In this document: positions 17,960-27,110 of the stretch, piece after piece
Numbering within the stretch: position 1 is the stretch's first letter
How the letters are laid out: each line of letters opens with the position of its first letter
Source: an uncultured Bacteroidales bacterium
GTDB lineage: Bacteria; Bacteroidota; Bacteroidia; Bacteroidales; UBA932
Assembly: GCA_944325445.1 (NCBI GenBank)
Contig: CALVAG010000002.1
Span: 164,442 to 228,441 of the forward strand
Length of the DNA: 64,000 nucleotides
Direction: 5' to 3'
Notes under the pieces: generated by a model
What the model was told of the DNA's origin: nothing
Seen by the model: only the letters and a program-made list of their open reading frames with translations
The model's database searches: none
Position numbers and translations under genes: made by a program

Positions 17960-17967
17960 CAAAAATA
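17960..17967 (-). promoter_or_regulatory. putative -7 box of tgt
   Basis: TATTTTTG on the minus strand, ending 19 bases before the tgt start. It matches TAnnTTTG; no clear -33 element. Confidence 0.45.
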
Positions 17968-18029
17968 GTAAAAATTACTTTATATCTCCGTTTCGCATTC
18001 AAATTGTTTCAAGGTCTGCCTCTTTTATG

Positions 18030-18037
18030 TATCTTTG
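18030..18037 (+). promoter_or_regulatory. -7 box giving a probably leaderless mRNA
   Basis: TATCTTTG lies only five bases before the ATG at 18043. In this promoter class transcription starts a few bases after the box, so the message should begin at or next to the start codon. A TTG at 18004-18006 is a weak -33 candidate with longer than usual spacing. Confidence 0.6.
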
Positions 18038-18042
18038 CGTGG

Positions 18043-18618
18043 ATGAAACGGATAAGATTGGATATAGGGGCTCTTACAGCCTCCCCAAAGGAGGGCGGGA
18101 AGTTTCTCTTTTTCCTTTATAAAGAGAATATGGACAGGTGTTTGCCGATTTCCCTTACTCCGCCTCAGATGCATTCTGTCTTATCGGTGTTCAAAGCTGG
18201 AAATACCCGGAATTTGCCTGTTCACTCTACTGTCAAAAACATATTGGAGCACTATGGCGTGGAGTTGCTGGAGGTTGTAGTGGCGAGGAATGAGGAGGCC
18301 GGGAATTTCTTTTCGGAGTTGTTGCTTTTCGATGGAGAGAGGGAGTTCAGGCAGGCTGCGGATTTTATAGACGGGATAATTTTTGCCAGGCTGTTCGGCG
18401 CTCCGATTTATATAGACGAGGAGCTGATGGCAAGGTATTCGGTAGGGATGGACAAATATTCGCAGCAGACCCTCGATTCGGAGGAACTTTTAAAAAAGCT
18501 CGACAGCGCTTTGCAGGAGGCGATAGGCAGTGAGGAGTATGAGAGGGCGGAGAGTATAAAAAAAAGGATAGACGAGATAAAAAAAGGAAAGAATTCAGAA
18601 AACAGATATGATGAATAG
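18043..18618 (+). CDS. bifunctional nuclease (BFN) domain protein with UvrB/UvrC motif
   Basis: A 191-residue protein. Residues 1 to about 130 match the BFN/DUF151 domain (start MKRIRLDIGAL, then LPISLTPPQM and a conserved FIDGIIFARLFGAPIYID). Residues 140-180 form a UvrB/UvrC-type helical hairpin (LLKKLDSALQEAIGSEEYERAESIKKRID). Plant BFN proteins have nuclease activity; in bacteria the role is unclear. Longer in-frame starts upstream would run through the promoter and look unrelated, so ATG 18043 is chosen, which also matches the family N-terminus. The end overlaps the transporter start by 11 bases. Confidence 0.82.
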   Translation: MKRIRLDIGALTASPKEGGKFLFFLYKENMDRCLPISLTPPQMHSVLSVFKAGNTRNLPVHSTVKNILEHYGVELLEVVVARNEEAGNFFSELLLFDGEREFRQAADFIDGIIFARLFGAPIYIDEELMARYSVGMDKYSQQTLDSEELLKKLDSALQEAIGSEEYERAESIKKRIDEIKKGKNSENRYDE

Positions 18619-20128
18619 ATTTTTAGTTACACTTGTGGCGCTCTTTGTTTCGGGCGCACTTTTTGCCGCACAGCCAGACAACTCTGCGCAAGTCGCGGTG
18701 GCCGACAGCATGGCTTTGTTGCAGCCTGAGGCTGGAGCGGGCCTCGTTGGGGAGACTGCTGCAGCGTTGGACGCTGCTTCCGCTGCGCCTGCCGAGAACC
18801 CTTATAAGGCAATCCTGAGCGAAAAACATTTCGAATTCAATATTATCTCTATTCTCCGGGGACTGGTAGGGATGGCTGTCATAATTTTTATAGCGTGGCT
18901 GTTCAGTACGGACCGCAGAAAGGTGCAATGGGGAACGGTATTCAAAGCGCTTGCGCTTCAATTCATAATAGGAGTCTCCGTATTGATGTTTCCGGCGGTT
19001 CAGGTCGTCTTCGAGTTTTTGGGAAAATGTTTCGTGGCGGTGCTGGACTGGACGAAGGCCGGCAGCAACTTCCTCTTCGGAAGCCTTATGGATATGGATA
19101 AATTCGGCTATATATTCGTATTGCAGATATTGCCTACAATAATCTTCTTTTCTGCCCTTACAAGCCTCTTTTTCTATTTGGGCATCCTGCAGAAAGTGGT
19201 TTATGCAATGGGGTGGTGTCTTACAAAGCTCATGCGTCTTTCCGGTGCAGAATCCCTTTCCTGTGCCGGCAACATATTCCTGGGACAGACCGAAGCCCCT
19301 TTGATGGTAAAGGCATATATTCCGCAGATGACCCGTTCCGAACTGATGCTCGTCATGACGGCCGGAATGGCGACCATGGCAGGCGGCGTGCTTGCTGCCT
19401 ATATCGGAATGCTGGGCGGCGGCGACAAGCTTATGGAGATAGAATTTGCAAAACATCTTCTTTCCGCCTCCGTAATGGCGGCTCCCGGAGCTATTGCAAT
19501 TTCAAAAGTTATAAAACCGCAGACCGAGGAGGTAGATAATTCCGTCGAGGTTTCATCGGAAAAGATAGGAAAGAATGTTCTGGATGCCATTTCCAACGGA
19601 ACCACGGACGGTCTTAAGCTTGCAGCCAACGTAGGTGCAATGCTTCTTGTCTTTTATGCCCTTATAGCGGGATTCAACTTTATCTTCGGGAAAATCGGGG
19701 ATATTACCGGTCTTGATAATGTCATAGCGGAGGCTACCGACGGACGTTATTCTAATATCTCCCTTGAATTCCTTCTCTCCTACATTTTCTATCCCGTGAT
19801 ATGGCTTACCGGTATAGATGGAGCGGACCTTCCTTTGGTCGGGCGTCTTTTGGGAGAAAAACTTATCCTTACCGAGTTCGTAGGGTATCAAAGTCTGGCA
19901 ACCATGATTCAGACAGGAGCATTCGCTTCCGCAAAATCCGTTATCATGGCAACCTATATCCTTTGCGGTTTTGCCAACTTCGCTTCCGTAGGAATCCAGA
20001 TAGGAGGTATCGGCGGGCTTGCACCCAAAAAACGCTATATCCTTTCGGAGTACGGTTTCAGGGCTTTGCTGGGTGCTTCGCTGGTGGCGTTGATGTCGGC
20101 GGCTATTATGGGAATGTTCCTGGTATAG
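18608..20128 (+). CDS. NupC-type concentrative nucleoside transporter with N-terminal extension
   Basis: A 506-residue inner-membrane protein of the CNT family, which imports nucleosides with protons or sodium. The first 20 residues look like a signal peptide (FLVTLVALFVSGALFAAQ) followed by an Ala/Glu-rich linker to about residue 65, then the usual CNT core. Core motifs include SLSCAGNIFLGQTEAPLMVKAYIPQMTRSEL and a late GFANFASVGIQIGGIGGLAP, both substrate-site signatures. CNT proteins of enterobacteria lack such an N-terminal extension. Two adjacent ATGs (18608, 18611) are possible. It is coupled to the BFN gene by overlap. Confidence 0.88.
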   Translation: MMNRFLVTLVALFVSGALFAAQPDNSAQVAVADSMALLQPEAGAGLVGETAAALDAASAAPAENPYKAILSEKHFEFNIISILRGLVGMAVIIFIAWLFSTDRRKVQWGTVFKALALQFIIGVSVLMFPAVQVVFEFLGKCFVAVLDWTKAGSNFLFGSLMDMDKFGYIFVLQILPTIIFFSALTSLFFYLGILQKVVYAMGWCLTKLMRLSGAESLSCAGNIFLGQTEAPLMVKAYIPQMTRSELMLVMTAGMATMAGGVLAAYIGMLGGGDKLMEIEFAKHLLSASVMAAPGAIAISKVIKPQTEEVDNSVEVSSEKIGKNVLDAISNGTTDGLKLAANVGAMLLVFYALIAGFNFIFGKIGDITGLDNVIAEATDGRYSNISLEFLLSYIFYPVIWLTGIDGADLPLVGRLLGEKLILTEFVGYQSLATMIQTGAFASAKSVIMATYILCGFANFASVGIQIGGIGGLAPKKRYILSEYGFRALLGASLVALMSAAIMGMFLV

Positions 20129-20365
20129 TGATGCATTATAATGGCAAATTGCGGCGTTGTCTGCGGCATCATAGCTCGGTCACGTACCAAGTACGCTCCT
20201 TCGCTCTGAGCCTTGACGGCCTTGCACTTCACTCATTATAATGCATCACTGGAGAGGCCTTCTGCAGCGGCAGACGATGCCTTGTATTTTACTCGCCATA
20301 ATGCTATACCGGTGCGCAGGCGTGATTGGCGGTGTGCTGCTTCGCTCTGAGCCTTGACGGCCTTG
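20127..20365. repeat. intergenic repeat element with 17-bp inverted repeats
   Basis: A perfect 17-bp inverted repeat (20127-20143 and 20234-20250) flanks about 90 bases. Inside is a small palindrome (CGTAC, three bases, GTACG near 20182-20194). A 26-bp sequence occurs twice in direct orientation, at 20199-20224 and 20340-20365, the second copy ending exactly at the thiN stop codon. A degenerate copy of 20220-20244 is at 20280-20303. There is no open frame with support and no T-run, so this is not an intrinsic terminator. It resembles a small non-autonomous repeat or degenerate tandem copies of one; the family is not recognised. Confidence 0.7.
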
Positions 20366-21010
20366 TCATTTGCGGCTCTCCTTATAATTCCTGAAGATAA
20401 GTGCGATCGCGGGATGGTTGAACTCCAGACGTACATCTTCTGCCAGAGCCTCATTCAGCGTAGCTTTCCACCACAGGTCGAAGACGACATTGTCTGTAGG
20501 ATACTTCAGCCCTGAAGACTTTATCTGAACTGTCTGGTCGAAAGCAAAAATTGAGAGTCGTTCCCCTGCCGTGCATTTAATCGAGGCGGTGCCGAAAATC
20601 GGGAAAAACACACCGTAATCGGTAACCATCTCCACATTCCTGAAAGTCTTGGCATACTCGGCCACAAGAGAGATATTGCCGAGGGTGTGGTCCTCCCGCA
20701 GTCCGGTCGCACCGAGAATGGAAATCTTTTCCGGGCTTAAAGTCATTGCAAGACGGAACGCCTTTGTCATGTCGTTGTGCTCCTGCTCGCTCTCCTTGTG
20801 TATGATATCTTTGTATTTAATCTGGTTTTCAGGACTCATGCTGTCCATGTCTCCGGCGATGAAGTCGCAGCGCAGGCTGCTGCAGTTCTTTTCCAGCTTA
20901 AGTACGGCATTGTCGCAGCAGATTATTTTATCCGCCTTGCGGAGCACCTCCAGCGGGTATGGGTGCGTCGGGAAAGCACCGTCTGCAACGATTACGATAT
21001 GCCCTGCCAT
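20366..21010 (-). CDS. thiN: thiamine diphosphokinase
   Basis: A 214-residue cytosolic enzyme that transfers pyrophosphate from ATP to thiamine, giving the cofactor thiamine diphosphate. Family motifs are GDMDS (53-57), the EHNDMTKA acidic site around Asp80, and GATGLREDHTLGN (100-112). The C-terminal beta domain includes the typical GERLSIFAF. It is the last gene of the alaS-lptF-fmt operon, four bases after fmt. Its 3' end abuts the repeat element. Confidence 0.93.
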   Translation of the reverse strand: MAGHIVIVADGAFPTHPYPLEVLRKADKIICCDNAVLKLEKNCSSLRCDFIAGDMDSMSPENQIKYKDIIHKESEQEHNDMTKAFRLAMTLSPEKISILGATGLREDHTLGNISLVAEYAKTFRNVEMVTDYGVFFPIFGTASIKCTAGERLSIFAFDQTVQIKSSGLKYPTDNVVFDLWWKATLNEALAEDVRLEFNHPAIALIFRNYKESRK

Positions 21011-21014
21011 AGCC

Positions 21015-21980
21015 TTATTCGAATTTATATGAGTTTATCTCCCTGAACCCTGCAAGGAATTCCCTGACTGCCATCCTGCGTTTGCCGGCAGCCTGCACTT
21101 CGGTCAGTTTCAATATTCCGCTTCCGCAATGTACTTTCAGATAATTCTTGTTGTCGGAAATGATCGTGCCCGGGGTCTCGGCCGTATTTGCCGCACCGCT
21201 CTCCAATTCTGCACCGTAAATCTTGAATTCGGTATGTTTCTCTCCGTTTGAAAGGTGTGAAAAGGTCCCGGGATAAGGTGAAAGCCCTCTGACAAGCCGC
21301 AGAATCTCCTCCGCACTGCGTTCCCAACAGATATGGCACAACTCTTTGGTGATTTTCGGGGCCGGCTTGATCTCCGTCCCCTCCCTTATGAAAAGAGCCT
21401 GCGGTTCGGGTTGCAGCGAGCCGCTGTAAAGCCCGCGTACAGTCTCGACAACCAGTCCGGCTCCGAGCTCCATCAATTTATCATATAGCGTACCGACGGT
21501 TTCATCTTTGGAAAGGGGGCAGTTTTTCTGCAGGAGAATGTTTCCGGTATCGATCTGTTCATCGATAAGGAATGTCGTGACACCGCTCTCCTTTTCCCCG
21601 TTTATGACCGCCCAGTTTATGGGCGCAGCTCCCCTGTATTGCGGCAGCAGCGAAGCGTGCAGGTTGAACGTTCCCATTTCCGGCATGCTCCATACGGCCT
21701 TGGGCAGCATTCTGAATGCTACTACAATGAACAGGTCCGCTCCGTATGAGGCCAACTTTGCAAGAAATGCTTCATCTTTCAGCGATACGGGTTGCAGTAC
21801 CTCCAACCCCTGCTCAAGCGCAAATTTCTTGACAGCGCTCTCGTTTAATTTGAGTCCGCGTCCTGCAGGCTTGTCAGGAACCGTAACCACTGCTGCAATG
21901 TCGAATCCCTCTTCCTTCAGCTTTTTGAGGGGGGCGACCGCAAATTCGGGGGTCCCCATATAGATGATCCTATGCTTCAT
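21015..21980 (-). CDS. fmt: methionyl-tRNA formyltransferase
   Basis: A 321-residue enzyme that formylates initiator Met-tRNA using 10-formyltetrahydrofolate. The catalytic Asn106, His108 and Asp144 are in FNLHASLLPQYRGAAPINWA and IDTGNI. The N-terminal Rossmann part starts MKHRIIYMGTPEFAV, which fixes the start at 21980; an in-frame start farther upstream would add unrelated residues from inside lptF. The C-terminal OB-like domain follows residue 205. It overlaps the end of the upstream permease gene by 11 bases, indicating coupling. Confidence 0.95.
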   Translation of the reverse strand: MKHRIIYMGTPEFAVAPLKKLKEEGFDIAAVVTVPDKPAGRGLKLNESAVKKFALEQGLEVLQPVSLKDEAFLAKLASYGADLFIVVAFRMLPKAVWSMPEMGTFNLHASLLPQYRGAAPINWAVINGEKESGVTTFLIDEQIDTGNILLQKNCPLSKDETVGTLYDKLMELGAGLVVETVRGLYSGSLQPEPQALFIREGTEIKPAPKITKELCHICWERSAEEILRLVRGLSPYPGTFSHLSNGEKHTEFKIYGAELESGAANTAETPGTIISDNKNYLKVHCGSGILKLTEVQAAGKRRMAVREFLAGFREINSYKFE

Positions 21981-23430
21981 GCTCTTTTCTCTTTTTGTTG
22001 CGGTATTTCTTGATTCTGTCGGAAACCTTGTTGAAGAAGATTTTATATGCATCGGCGTTGAACAGTGCCGAATCGCTGCTGCTCTTTATGGTAAGGAATA
22101 CCCCGATAGGAATTAATATGAATGATGAGATAAATGTTCCTATAAATGGGGAGATGGCCCCGTCGTTTGCCAGTTTTTTACCGCTTATATCTATAACCCA
22201 ATAGAATACGAAGAACAGGATAGATATGATGACCGGCGTTCCGAGCCCTCCCTTGCGGATTATCGCTCCCAAGGGCGCGCCTATGAAGAAGAATATGAAG
22301 CAAGCCAGCGAAAGGGTGAATTTGCGGTAACTCTCTATGATGGTCCTTCTCAACGGATGGGCCGACTGATACAACTCCCTTTCATAGAAATCCAGATTGC
22401 TTATCTGCATGGTTATCTTTGCAATCGCCTCTATCGTGGCATTCTGCTCTATCGAAGGAGAGCTCCATTTGAACAACGAATCTTTCGGGAACAGCATGGC
22501 ATATTTCCCTTTTCCGGTAGTGTCGTACTGGTATGTATATGCAAGGTTCGATGAAAAGACGCTCCTTTTGGTCTGTGCATGCACGGTCCCTGCAACCTTT
22601 ATCTCCAATGAATCCCTGTCCGTGCGCAATTGGGCCAGGCTTTTTGTCATTACTTCGCTGCCGTACCGCGAATCGTCTGATTTCTGGAAGGCATAGTTTT
22701 CCAGCGGAATTACTATCCGCTGCATTTCGAAATCCACGCTTTGCAGGGTGCGGGAGGTGTCGCGGTAACTGACTTTATTGTCTTCCTCGTAGTTTATGCC
22801 GTTATATAAGGTAAAGATTATATTGCTTTTGTCGGGCGAGAGGCGGATATATCCGGAATCGGCTACGGTAAGGTTATTGTTGCCGTTCTTTTTTGCGTGG
22901 TTGTACACCATCACATCGTGCATCGTCCCCCTTTTATCTCTGCTTGCAACCCTTATGGTATAGCCTTCGACCCCATTGTAAAAGATACCCGTAGGGATTT
23001 TTATCTCCTCTTTTGTCTTGCCTATGTCGTCTCTGAGAGTATAGATTTTATTCCAGGCTACAGGAATAAGATTGTTGGAGATGAAAAAAGCCCCTATGCT
23101 GATTATTATCGAGACATATATCAGCGGGGTTATTATTCTCTTGAGCGAAATCCCGGCCGCCTTCATGGCCAGCAGTTCGTTGTTTTCTCCCAAACTGCCC
23201 ATTGTCATAATCGAAGCGAGCAGCGTTGCAAGCGGAAGTGTCATGGGGATGAGGGTCGCGCTGCCCCATCCGAGAAACTCCAATATAATGGAAAAACTCA
23301 ATCCCTTTCCAACCAGTTCGTCTATATAAAGCCACAGGAACTGCATCATTAAGACAAACAGTACAATGAAGAATGTCATAATGAGCGGTCCCAAAAAGGA
23401 CTTCAATATATACAAATCCAGTTTTTTCAT
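21970..23430 (-). CDS. LptF/LptG family permease, long form
   Basis: A 486-residue inner-membrane protein, longer than the relative at 15716-16810. Three hydrophobic segments lie in the first 125 residues (KSFLGPLIMTFFIVLFVLMMQFLWLY first). A periplasmic domain of about 220 residues follows, and three more segments lie after residue 365 (LACFIFFFIGAPLGAIIRKGGLGTPVI). It should form the LPS-exporting LptB2FG complex with the other family member. The last 40 residues are basic. The ATG overlaps the alaS stop in an ATGA arrangement. Confidence 0.9.
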   Translation of the reverse strand: MKKLDLYILKSFLGPLIMTFFIVLFVLMMQFLWLYIDELVGKGLSFSIILEFLGWGSATLIPMTLPLATLLASIMTMGSLGENNELLAMKAAGISLKRIITPLIYVSIIISIGAFFISNNLIPVAWNKIYTLRDDIGKTKEEIKIPTGIFYNGVEGYTIRVASRDKRGTMHDVMVYNHAKKNGNNNLTVADSGYIRLSPDKSNIIFTLYNGINYEEDNKVSYRDTSRTLQSVDFEMQRIVIPLENYAFQKSDDSRYGSEVMTKSLAQLRTDRDSLEIKVAGTVHAQTKRSVFSSNLAYTYQYDTTGKGKYAMLFPKDSLFKWSSPSIEQNATIEAIAKITMQISNLDFYERELYQSAHPLRRTIIESYRKFTLSLACFIFFFIGAPLGAIIRKGGLGTPVIISILFFVFYWVIDISGKKLANDGAISPFIGTFISSFILIPIGVFLTIKSSSDSALFNADAYKIFFNKVSDRIKKYRNKKRKEHEA

Positions 23431-26042
23431 TTTGTGGCTGTCTCAATCATCGCATCCATTGCCTGGGAGAGCCCTTCGATGTTTTTCCCTCCTGCCGTTG
23501 CAAGGGATGGCTGGCCTCCTCCGCCTCCCTGTATGAATTTTGCAGCTTCCCTTATATCTTTTCCTGCATTGAAGCCTTGTTCTGTCAAATCGGTAGAGTA
23601 CATAAGGGTAAGAGATGGTTTTGAGCCGAAAACGGTAGCTGCGGCAAAAACGGTATTCTGAGTCTCATTCTTGAGCATCATGGCTACCTGCTTTACAATC
23701 TCCGGTCTGAATTCGCCCTTCAATCCTATCACATTATAACCGTTTACCGTGACAGCCCTCTCTATCAGAGTGTTTTTCAATTCCACCGCACGCTCTTTGG
23801 CCATTGTCTCCAGCTCTTTCTTTGCAGAGTCGTTCTCCTCCACGAGTTTTTTAATGCTGGTAAGCAGGTTGGGGCTGTTGTTGAACATCTCTCTTATCAT
23901 ATCGAAGATATCTTCTCTCTCCTCTACCAGCAGTTCCGCATTGAAACCTGTAGTCGCTTCAATCCTGCGTATTCCTGCGGCGATTGCAGACTCTGAAAGA
24001 ATTTTGAAGAATCCCAGATTGCCAGTAGCCCTGCTGTGTGTGCCTCCGCAAAGTTCTACGGATTCGCCGTAACGGATAACACGTACCCTGTCTCCGTATT
24101 TCTCGCCGAAGAGGGCCATTGCACCCATCTCCCTTGCTTCTTCGATGGGGACATCTCTCTTCTCTTCAAGAGGTATGTTCATCCTGATGAGGGAGTTTAC
24201 CATTCTCTCTACATCCCGGAGCGTTTTGCTGTCGAGTTTCTCATAATGGGAGAAGTCGAATCTAAGATGTTGGGCGCTTACCAAAGACCCCTTCTGTTCT
24301 ATATGTTTCCCTATTAATTTTCTCAGTGCAAAATGGAGCAGATGGGTGGCAGTATGGTTGTTTGCCGTCTGCTCTCTGCGTTGTGCATCTACTGCTGCCG
24401 TAAAGGGCTCTGCCGGTTCGGTCGGCATATTCTCCGCTATGTGGATATGAAGCCCGTTTTCCTTTACAGTATTGTTTATCGCCACCTTCTCTCCGGATTT
24501 GAATTCGATATAACCGCTGTCTCCCACCTGTCCGCCGCTTTCGGCATAAAACGGGGTTTTGTCGAAAACAAGATGATAGCTCTCTTTCCCTTTTATCTTT
24601 ACAGTGCGGTATCTTGCTATTCTGCACTCCTCGACGGCAGTCTGGTCATAACCCAGGAACTCGGTAGAGGCGTGAGGGGTAATCTCGATCCAGTCTCCCT
24701 CCTCTTTTGCAGTGGCATTACGGCTCCTTTCCTTCTGCTTTTTAAGTTCTTTCTCGAACTCTTCCAGCTCTACGGCAAACCCGTGCTCTTTTGCAATGAG
24801 TTCCGTAAGGTCTATCGGGAATCCGTAGGTATCGTAGAGGGTAAAGGCGTCTACGCCGCTGATGACCCTCTTTTCGCGCCCCTTTTCCATAATCGAGTCG
24901 ATAAGTTTTATGCCCTTGTCGAGGGTCTTTAAAAAAGCCTCTTCCTCCTCTTTTATGACTTTCTCTATAAGCTGCTGCTGTCTTGCCAGCTCCGGAAAAG
25001 CTCCACCCATCTGTCCTACGAGAGTGGGGACAAGCTTGTAGAGTACGGGTTCAGACATCTCCAGGAACGTATAGGCATATCTTACCGCCCTTCTCAATAT
25101 GCGGCGTATCACATATCCCGCCTTTACATTGGAAGGCAGCTGCCCGTCCGCAATGGAGAAACTTATGGCCCTTATGTGGTCTGCAAGGACTCTCATTGCA
25201 ACCGCAACCTCCTTGCTTTCATCATATTTTTTGCCGCATAACTGCGATATTTTTGAAATGAGCGGCTGGAAAACGTCTGTATCATAGTTGCTGGTTTTGG
25301 ATTGAAGCACCATGCAAAGACGCTCGAGCCCCATTCCGGTATCTACATGCTTTTGCGGCAGCGGTTCCAACTCTCCGTTCGCCTTGCGGTTGAATTGCAT
25401 GAAGACGAGATTCCATATCTCTATTACCAAAGGGTCTCCCTTGTTTACCATTTCATTTCCGGGGATGAGGGCTCTCTGCTCGTCGCTGCGCAAATCTATA
25501 TGGATTTCGCTGCATGGGCCGCAAGGCCCGGTCTCACCCATCTCCCAGAAGTTGTCTTTCCTGTTTCCCGGCAAAACCCTTTCCGCCGGCAGATATTTCA
25601 GCCATGCCTCCCTGGCCTCTTTATCCATGCTCAGCCCGTCGGGTCCGTACCCCTCGAAGACTGTTGCATACAATCTGCTCTTGTCTATTTTGTAGACCTC
25701 TGTGAGAAGTTCCCATGCCCAGGCGATAGCCTCTTGCTTGAAGTAATCCCCGAAACTCCAGTTTCCGAGCATCTCAAACATTGTATGATGGTAAGTGTCG
25801 AGCCCCACCTCCTCGAGATCATTGTGCTTGCCGCTTACTCTCAAACACTTTTGAGTGTCGGCCACTCTTTTCTCCTTTATGGGGGAGTTGCCGAGGAAAA
25901 GGTTCTTGAACTGGTTCATTCCCGCATTGGTGAACATAAGTGTCGGATCATCTTTTACCAGCATGGGGGCCGACGGTACGATTACGTGTCCCTTATCTTT
26001 GAAAAACTTCAGAAAAGTCTCTCTTATCTCATTAGATGTCAT
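23427..26042 (-). CDS. alaS: alanyl-tRNA synthetase
   Basis: An 871-residue class II synthetase that charges tRNA-Ala. The N-terminal catalytic core starts MTSNEIRETFLKFFKDKGH and has FTNAGMNQFKNLFLG. The editing domain has the zinc motif HTATH (NNHTATHLLHF) with the distant ELCGGTHSRATG, which clears mischarged Ser and Gly. The C-terminal part has a coiled coil and the Gly-rich GGGGGQPSLATAGGK. The ATG at 26042 is used; an in-frame GTG four codons earlier (26054) gives no better match. First gene of a four-gene operon. Confidence 0.97.
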   Translation of the reverse strand: MTSNEIRETFLKFFKDKGHVIVPSAPMLVKDDPTLMFTNAGMNQFKNLFLGNSPIKEKRVADTQKCLRVSGKHNDLEEVGLDTYHHTMFEMLGNWSFGDYFKQEAIAWAWELLTEVYKIDKSRLYATVFEGYGPDGLSMDKEAREAWLKYLPAERVLPGNRKDNFWEMGETGPCGPCSEIHIDLRSDEQRALIPGNEMVNKGDPLVIEIWNLVFMQFNRKANGELEPLPQKHVDTGMGLERLCMVLQSKTSNYDTDVFQPLISKISQLCGKKYDESKEVAVAMRVLADHIRAISFSIADGQLPSNVKAGYVIRRILRRAVRYAYTFLEMSEPVLYKLVPTLVGQMGGAFPELARQQQLIEKVIKEEEEAFLKTLDKGIKLIDSIMEKGREKRVISGVDAFTLYDTYGFPIDLTELIAKEHGFAVELEEFEKELKKQKERSRNATAKEEGDWIEITPHASTEFLGYDQTAVEECRIARYRTVKIKGKESYHLVFDKTPFYAESGGQVGDSGYIEFKSGEKVAINNTVKENGLHIHIAENMPTEPAEPFTAAVDAQRREQTANNHTATHLLHFALRKLIGKHIEQKGSLVSAQHLRFDFSHYEKLDSKTLRDVERMVNSLIRMNIPLEEKRDVPIEEAREMGAMALFGEKYGDRVRVIRYGESVELCGGTHSRATGNLGFFKILSESAIAAGIRRIEATTGFNAELLVEEREDIFDMIREMFNNSPNLLTSIKKLVEENDSAKKELETMAKERAVELKNTLIERAVTVNGYNVIGLKGEFRPEIVKQVAMMLKNETQNTVFAAATVFGSKPSLTLMYSTDLTEQGFNAGKDIREAAKFIQGGGGGQPSLATAGGKNIEGLSQAMDAMIETATK

Positions 26043-26067
26043 AATATAAATCACATAAAATAGGGCA

Positions 26068-26075
26068 CAAAATTA
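26068..26075 (-). promoter_or_regulatory. -7 box of the alaS operon
   Basis: TAATTTTG on the minus strand, 25 bases before the alaS ATG. It matches TAnnTTTG. Confidence 0.5.
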
Positions 26076-26097
26076 ATCTTTTTTAAGATTATTTCAT

Positions 26098-26105
26098 TAT
26101 ATTTG
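26098..26105 (+). promoter_or_regulatory. -7 box of the M23 peptidase operon
   Basis: TATATTTG, 27 bases before the ATG at 26133 and divergent from the alaS promoter. A clear -33 element is lacking. Confidence 0.55.
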
Positions 26106-26132
26106 CGGTCATTAATTTAGGATTTTTAGTGT

Positions 26133-27110
26133 ATGTTCAGAGGCGCCGGATATAAATTCAACAGAGAAACATTTGCTATTGAGCGACATATAGTTGCTTC
26201 AAGAAAGCGTAACATGAGGAATGCCGTTCTGCTTCTATTGAGTTTTGCAGCATTTGCAGCCTACTATTTCATATATACGGATTGCCTTGAATTCGATACT
26301 CCCAAAACCGCAATGCTCAAGAAAAAAAGTATGGAGCTCCGTTCTGAACTGGAGCTTTTGGAGAGGAGGTTCGATGCCAACAACGCTCTTTTGCTGGAGT
26401 TGCAGCGCAGAGACAACAATGTCTACCGTTCGGTTTACGGAATGGAAGAGATTCCTATGGATGTAAGAAATGCAGGATTCGGGGGAGTGGACAGATACAA
26501 ACATTTCGAACTGCTTTCCAACGGTACTTTCCTCGCCAATCTAGAGCAAAAAATGGATATGCTCTACAAGAAGGCATATGTACAGTCATGTTCGTACGAG
26601 GATGTGGTTGTTCTGGCAAAAAGGAACGGGGAGATGGTTTCGTGCGTTCCCGCAATACCGCCTGTTCAGTTGGACAATATATACCTTTCGAGCCGTTTCG
26701 GATACAGGTCGGACCCGTTTTCAGGCTCTCCCAAAATGCATAACGGACTGGATTTTGCCGGAAGCAAGGGAGAACCCGTATATGCTACGGGAAACGGAAA
26801 GGTTATAGAGGCGTCGAGGAATTTCTTCGGTTACGGAAATGAGGTGATAATCGATCACGGGTTCGGTTATAAGACACGTTATGCGCATTTGAGCGAAATT
26901 CTGGTAAAAGAGGGACAAATGGTGGAAAGGGGAGACCAGGTCGGCAAACTCGGAAACAGCGGGCGTTCCAGCGGCCCTCACCTGCATTATGAAGTAATGT
27001 ACCGCGATCGAAGGGTCAATCCTCTGAATTTTTTCAACAGCGACTTGAAAGGCACTGATTTTGAAGCGATGCTCAATAAGGAGAACGCCGGTCGGAATCA
27101 CAATGGATAA
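26133..27110 (+). CDS. M23 family peptidase, membrane anchored (first of a pair)
   Basis: A 325-residue protein. A basic cytosolic start is followed by one membrane span at about residues 30-48, a coiled-coil segment (about 60-95, MELRSELELLERRFDANNALLLELQ), and a LytM/M23 domain from about 185. Zinc and catalytic residues are complete: His203 and Asp207 (HNGLDF) and His283/His285 (HLHYEV). M23 enzymes cut peptide bonds in peptidoglycan; with the anchor it should act in the periplasm, probably in growth or division. It overlaps the following paralogue by eight bases. Confidence 0.92.
   Translation: MFRGAGYKFNRETFAIERHIVASRKRNMRNAVLLLLSFAAFAAYYFIYTDCLEFDTPKTAMLKKKSMELRSELELLERRFDANNALLLELQRRDNNVYRSVYGMEEIPMDVRNAGFGGVDRYKHFELLSNGTFLANLEQKMDMLYKKAYVQSCSYEDVVVLAKRNGEMVSCVPAIPPVQLDNIYLSSRFGYRSDPFSGSPKMHNGLDFAGSKGEPVYATGNGKVIEASRNFFGYGNEVIIDHGFGYKTRYAHLSEILVKEGQMVERGDQVGKLGNSGRSSGPHLHYEVMYRDRRVNPLNFFNSDLKGTDFEAMLNKENAGRNHNG

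Noticed and set aside
17806..18042. Longer start for the BFN-family gene
   Set aside because: It would run through the promoter box and overlap the tgt start region on the other strand, and the extra residues do not fit the family.
18623..19456. Minus-strand open frame of 277 codons opposite the nucleoside transporter
   Set aside because: Low-complexity composition and full overlap with a clear transporter gene.
20127..20250. Inverted repeat read as an intrinsic terminator of the nucleoside transporter
   Set aside because: The two arms are about 90 bases apart and no T-run follows on either side.
20236..20454. Small open frame across the repeat element and the end of thiN
   Set aside because: It is explained by the repeat and by antisense reading; no start context or family match.
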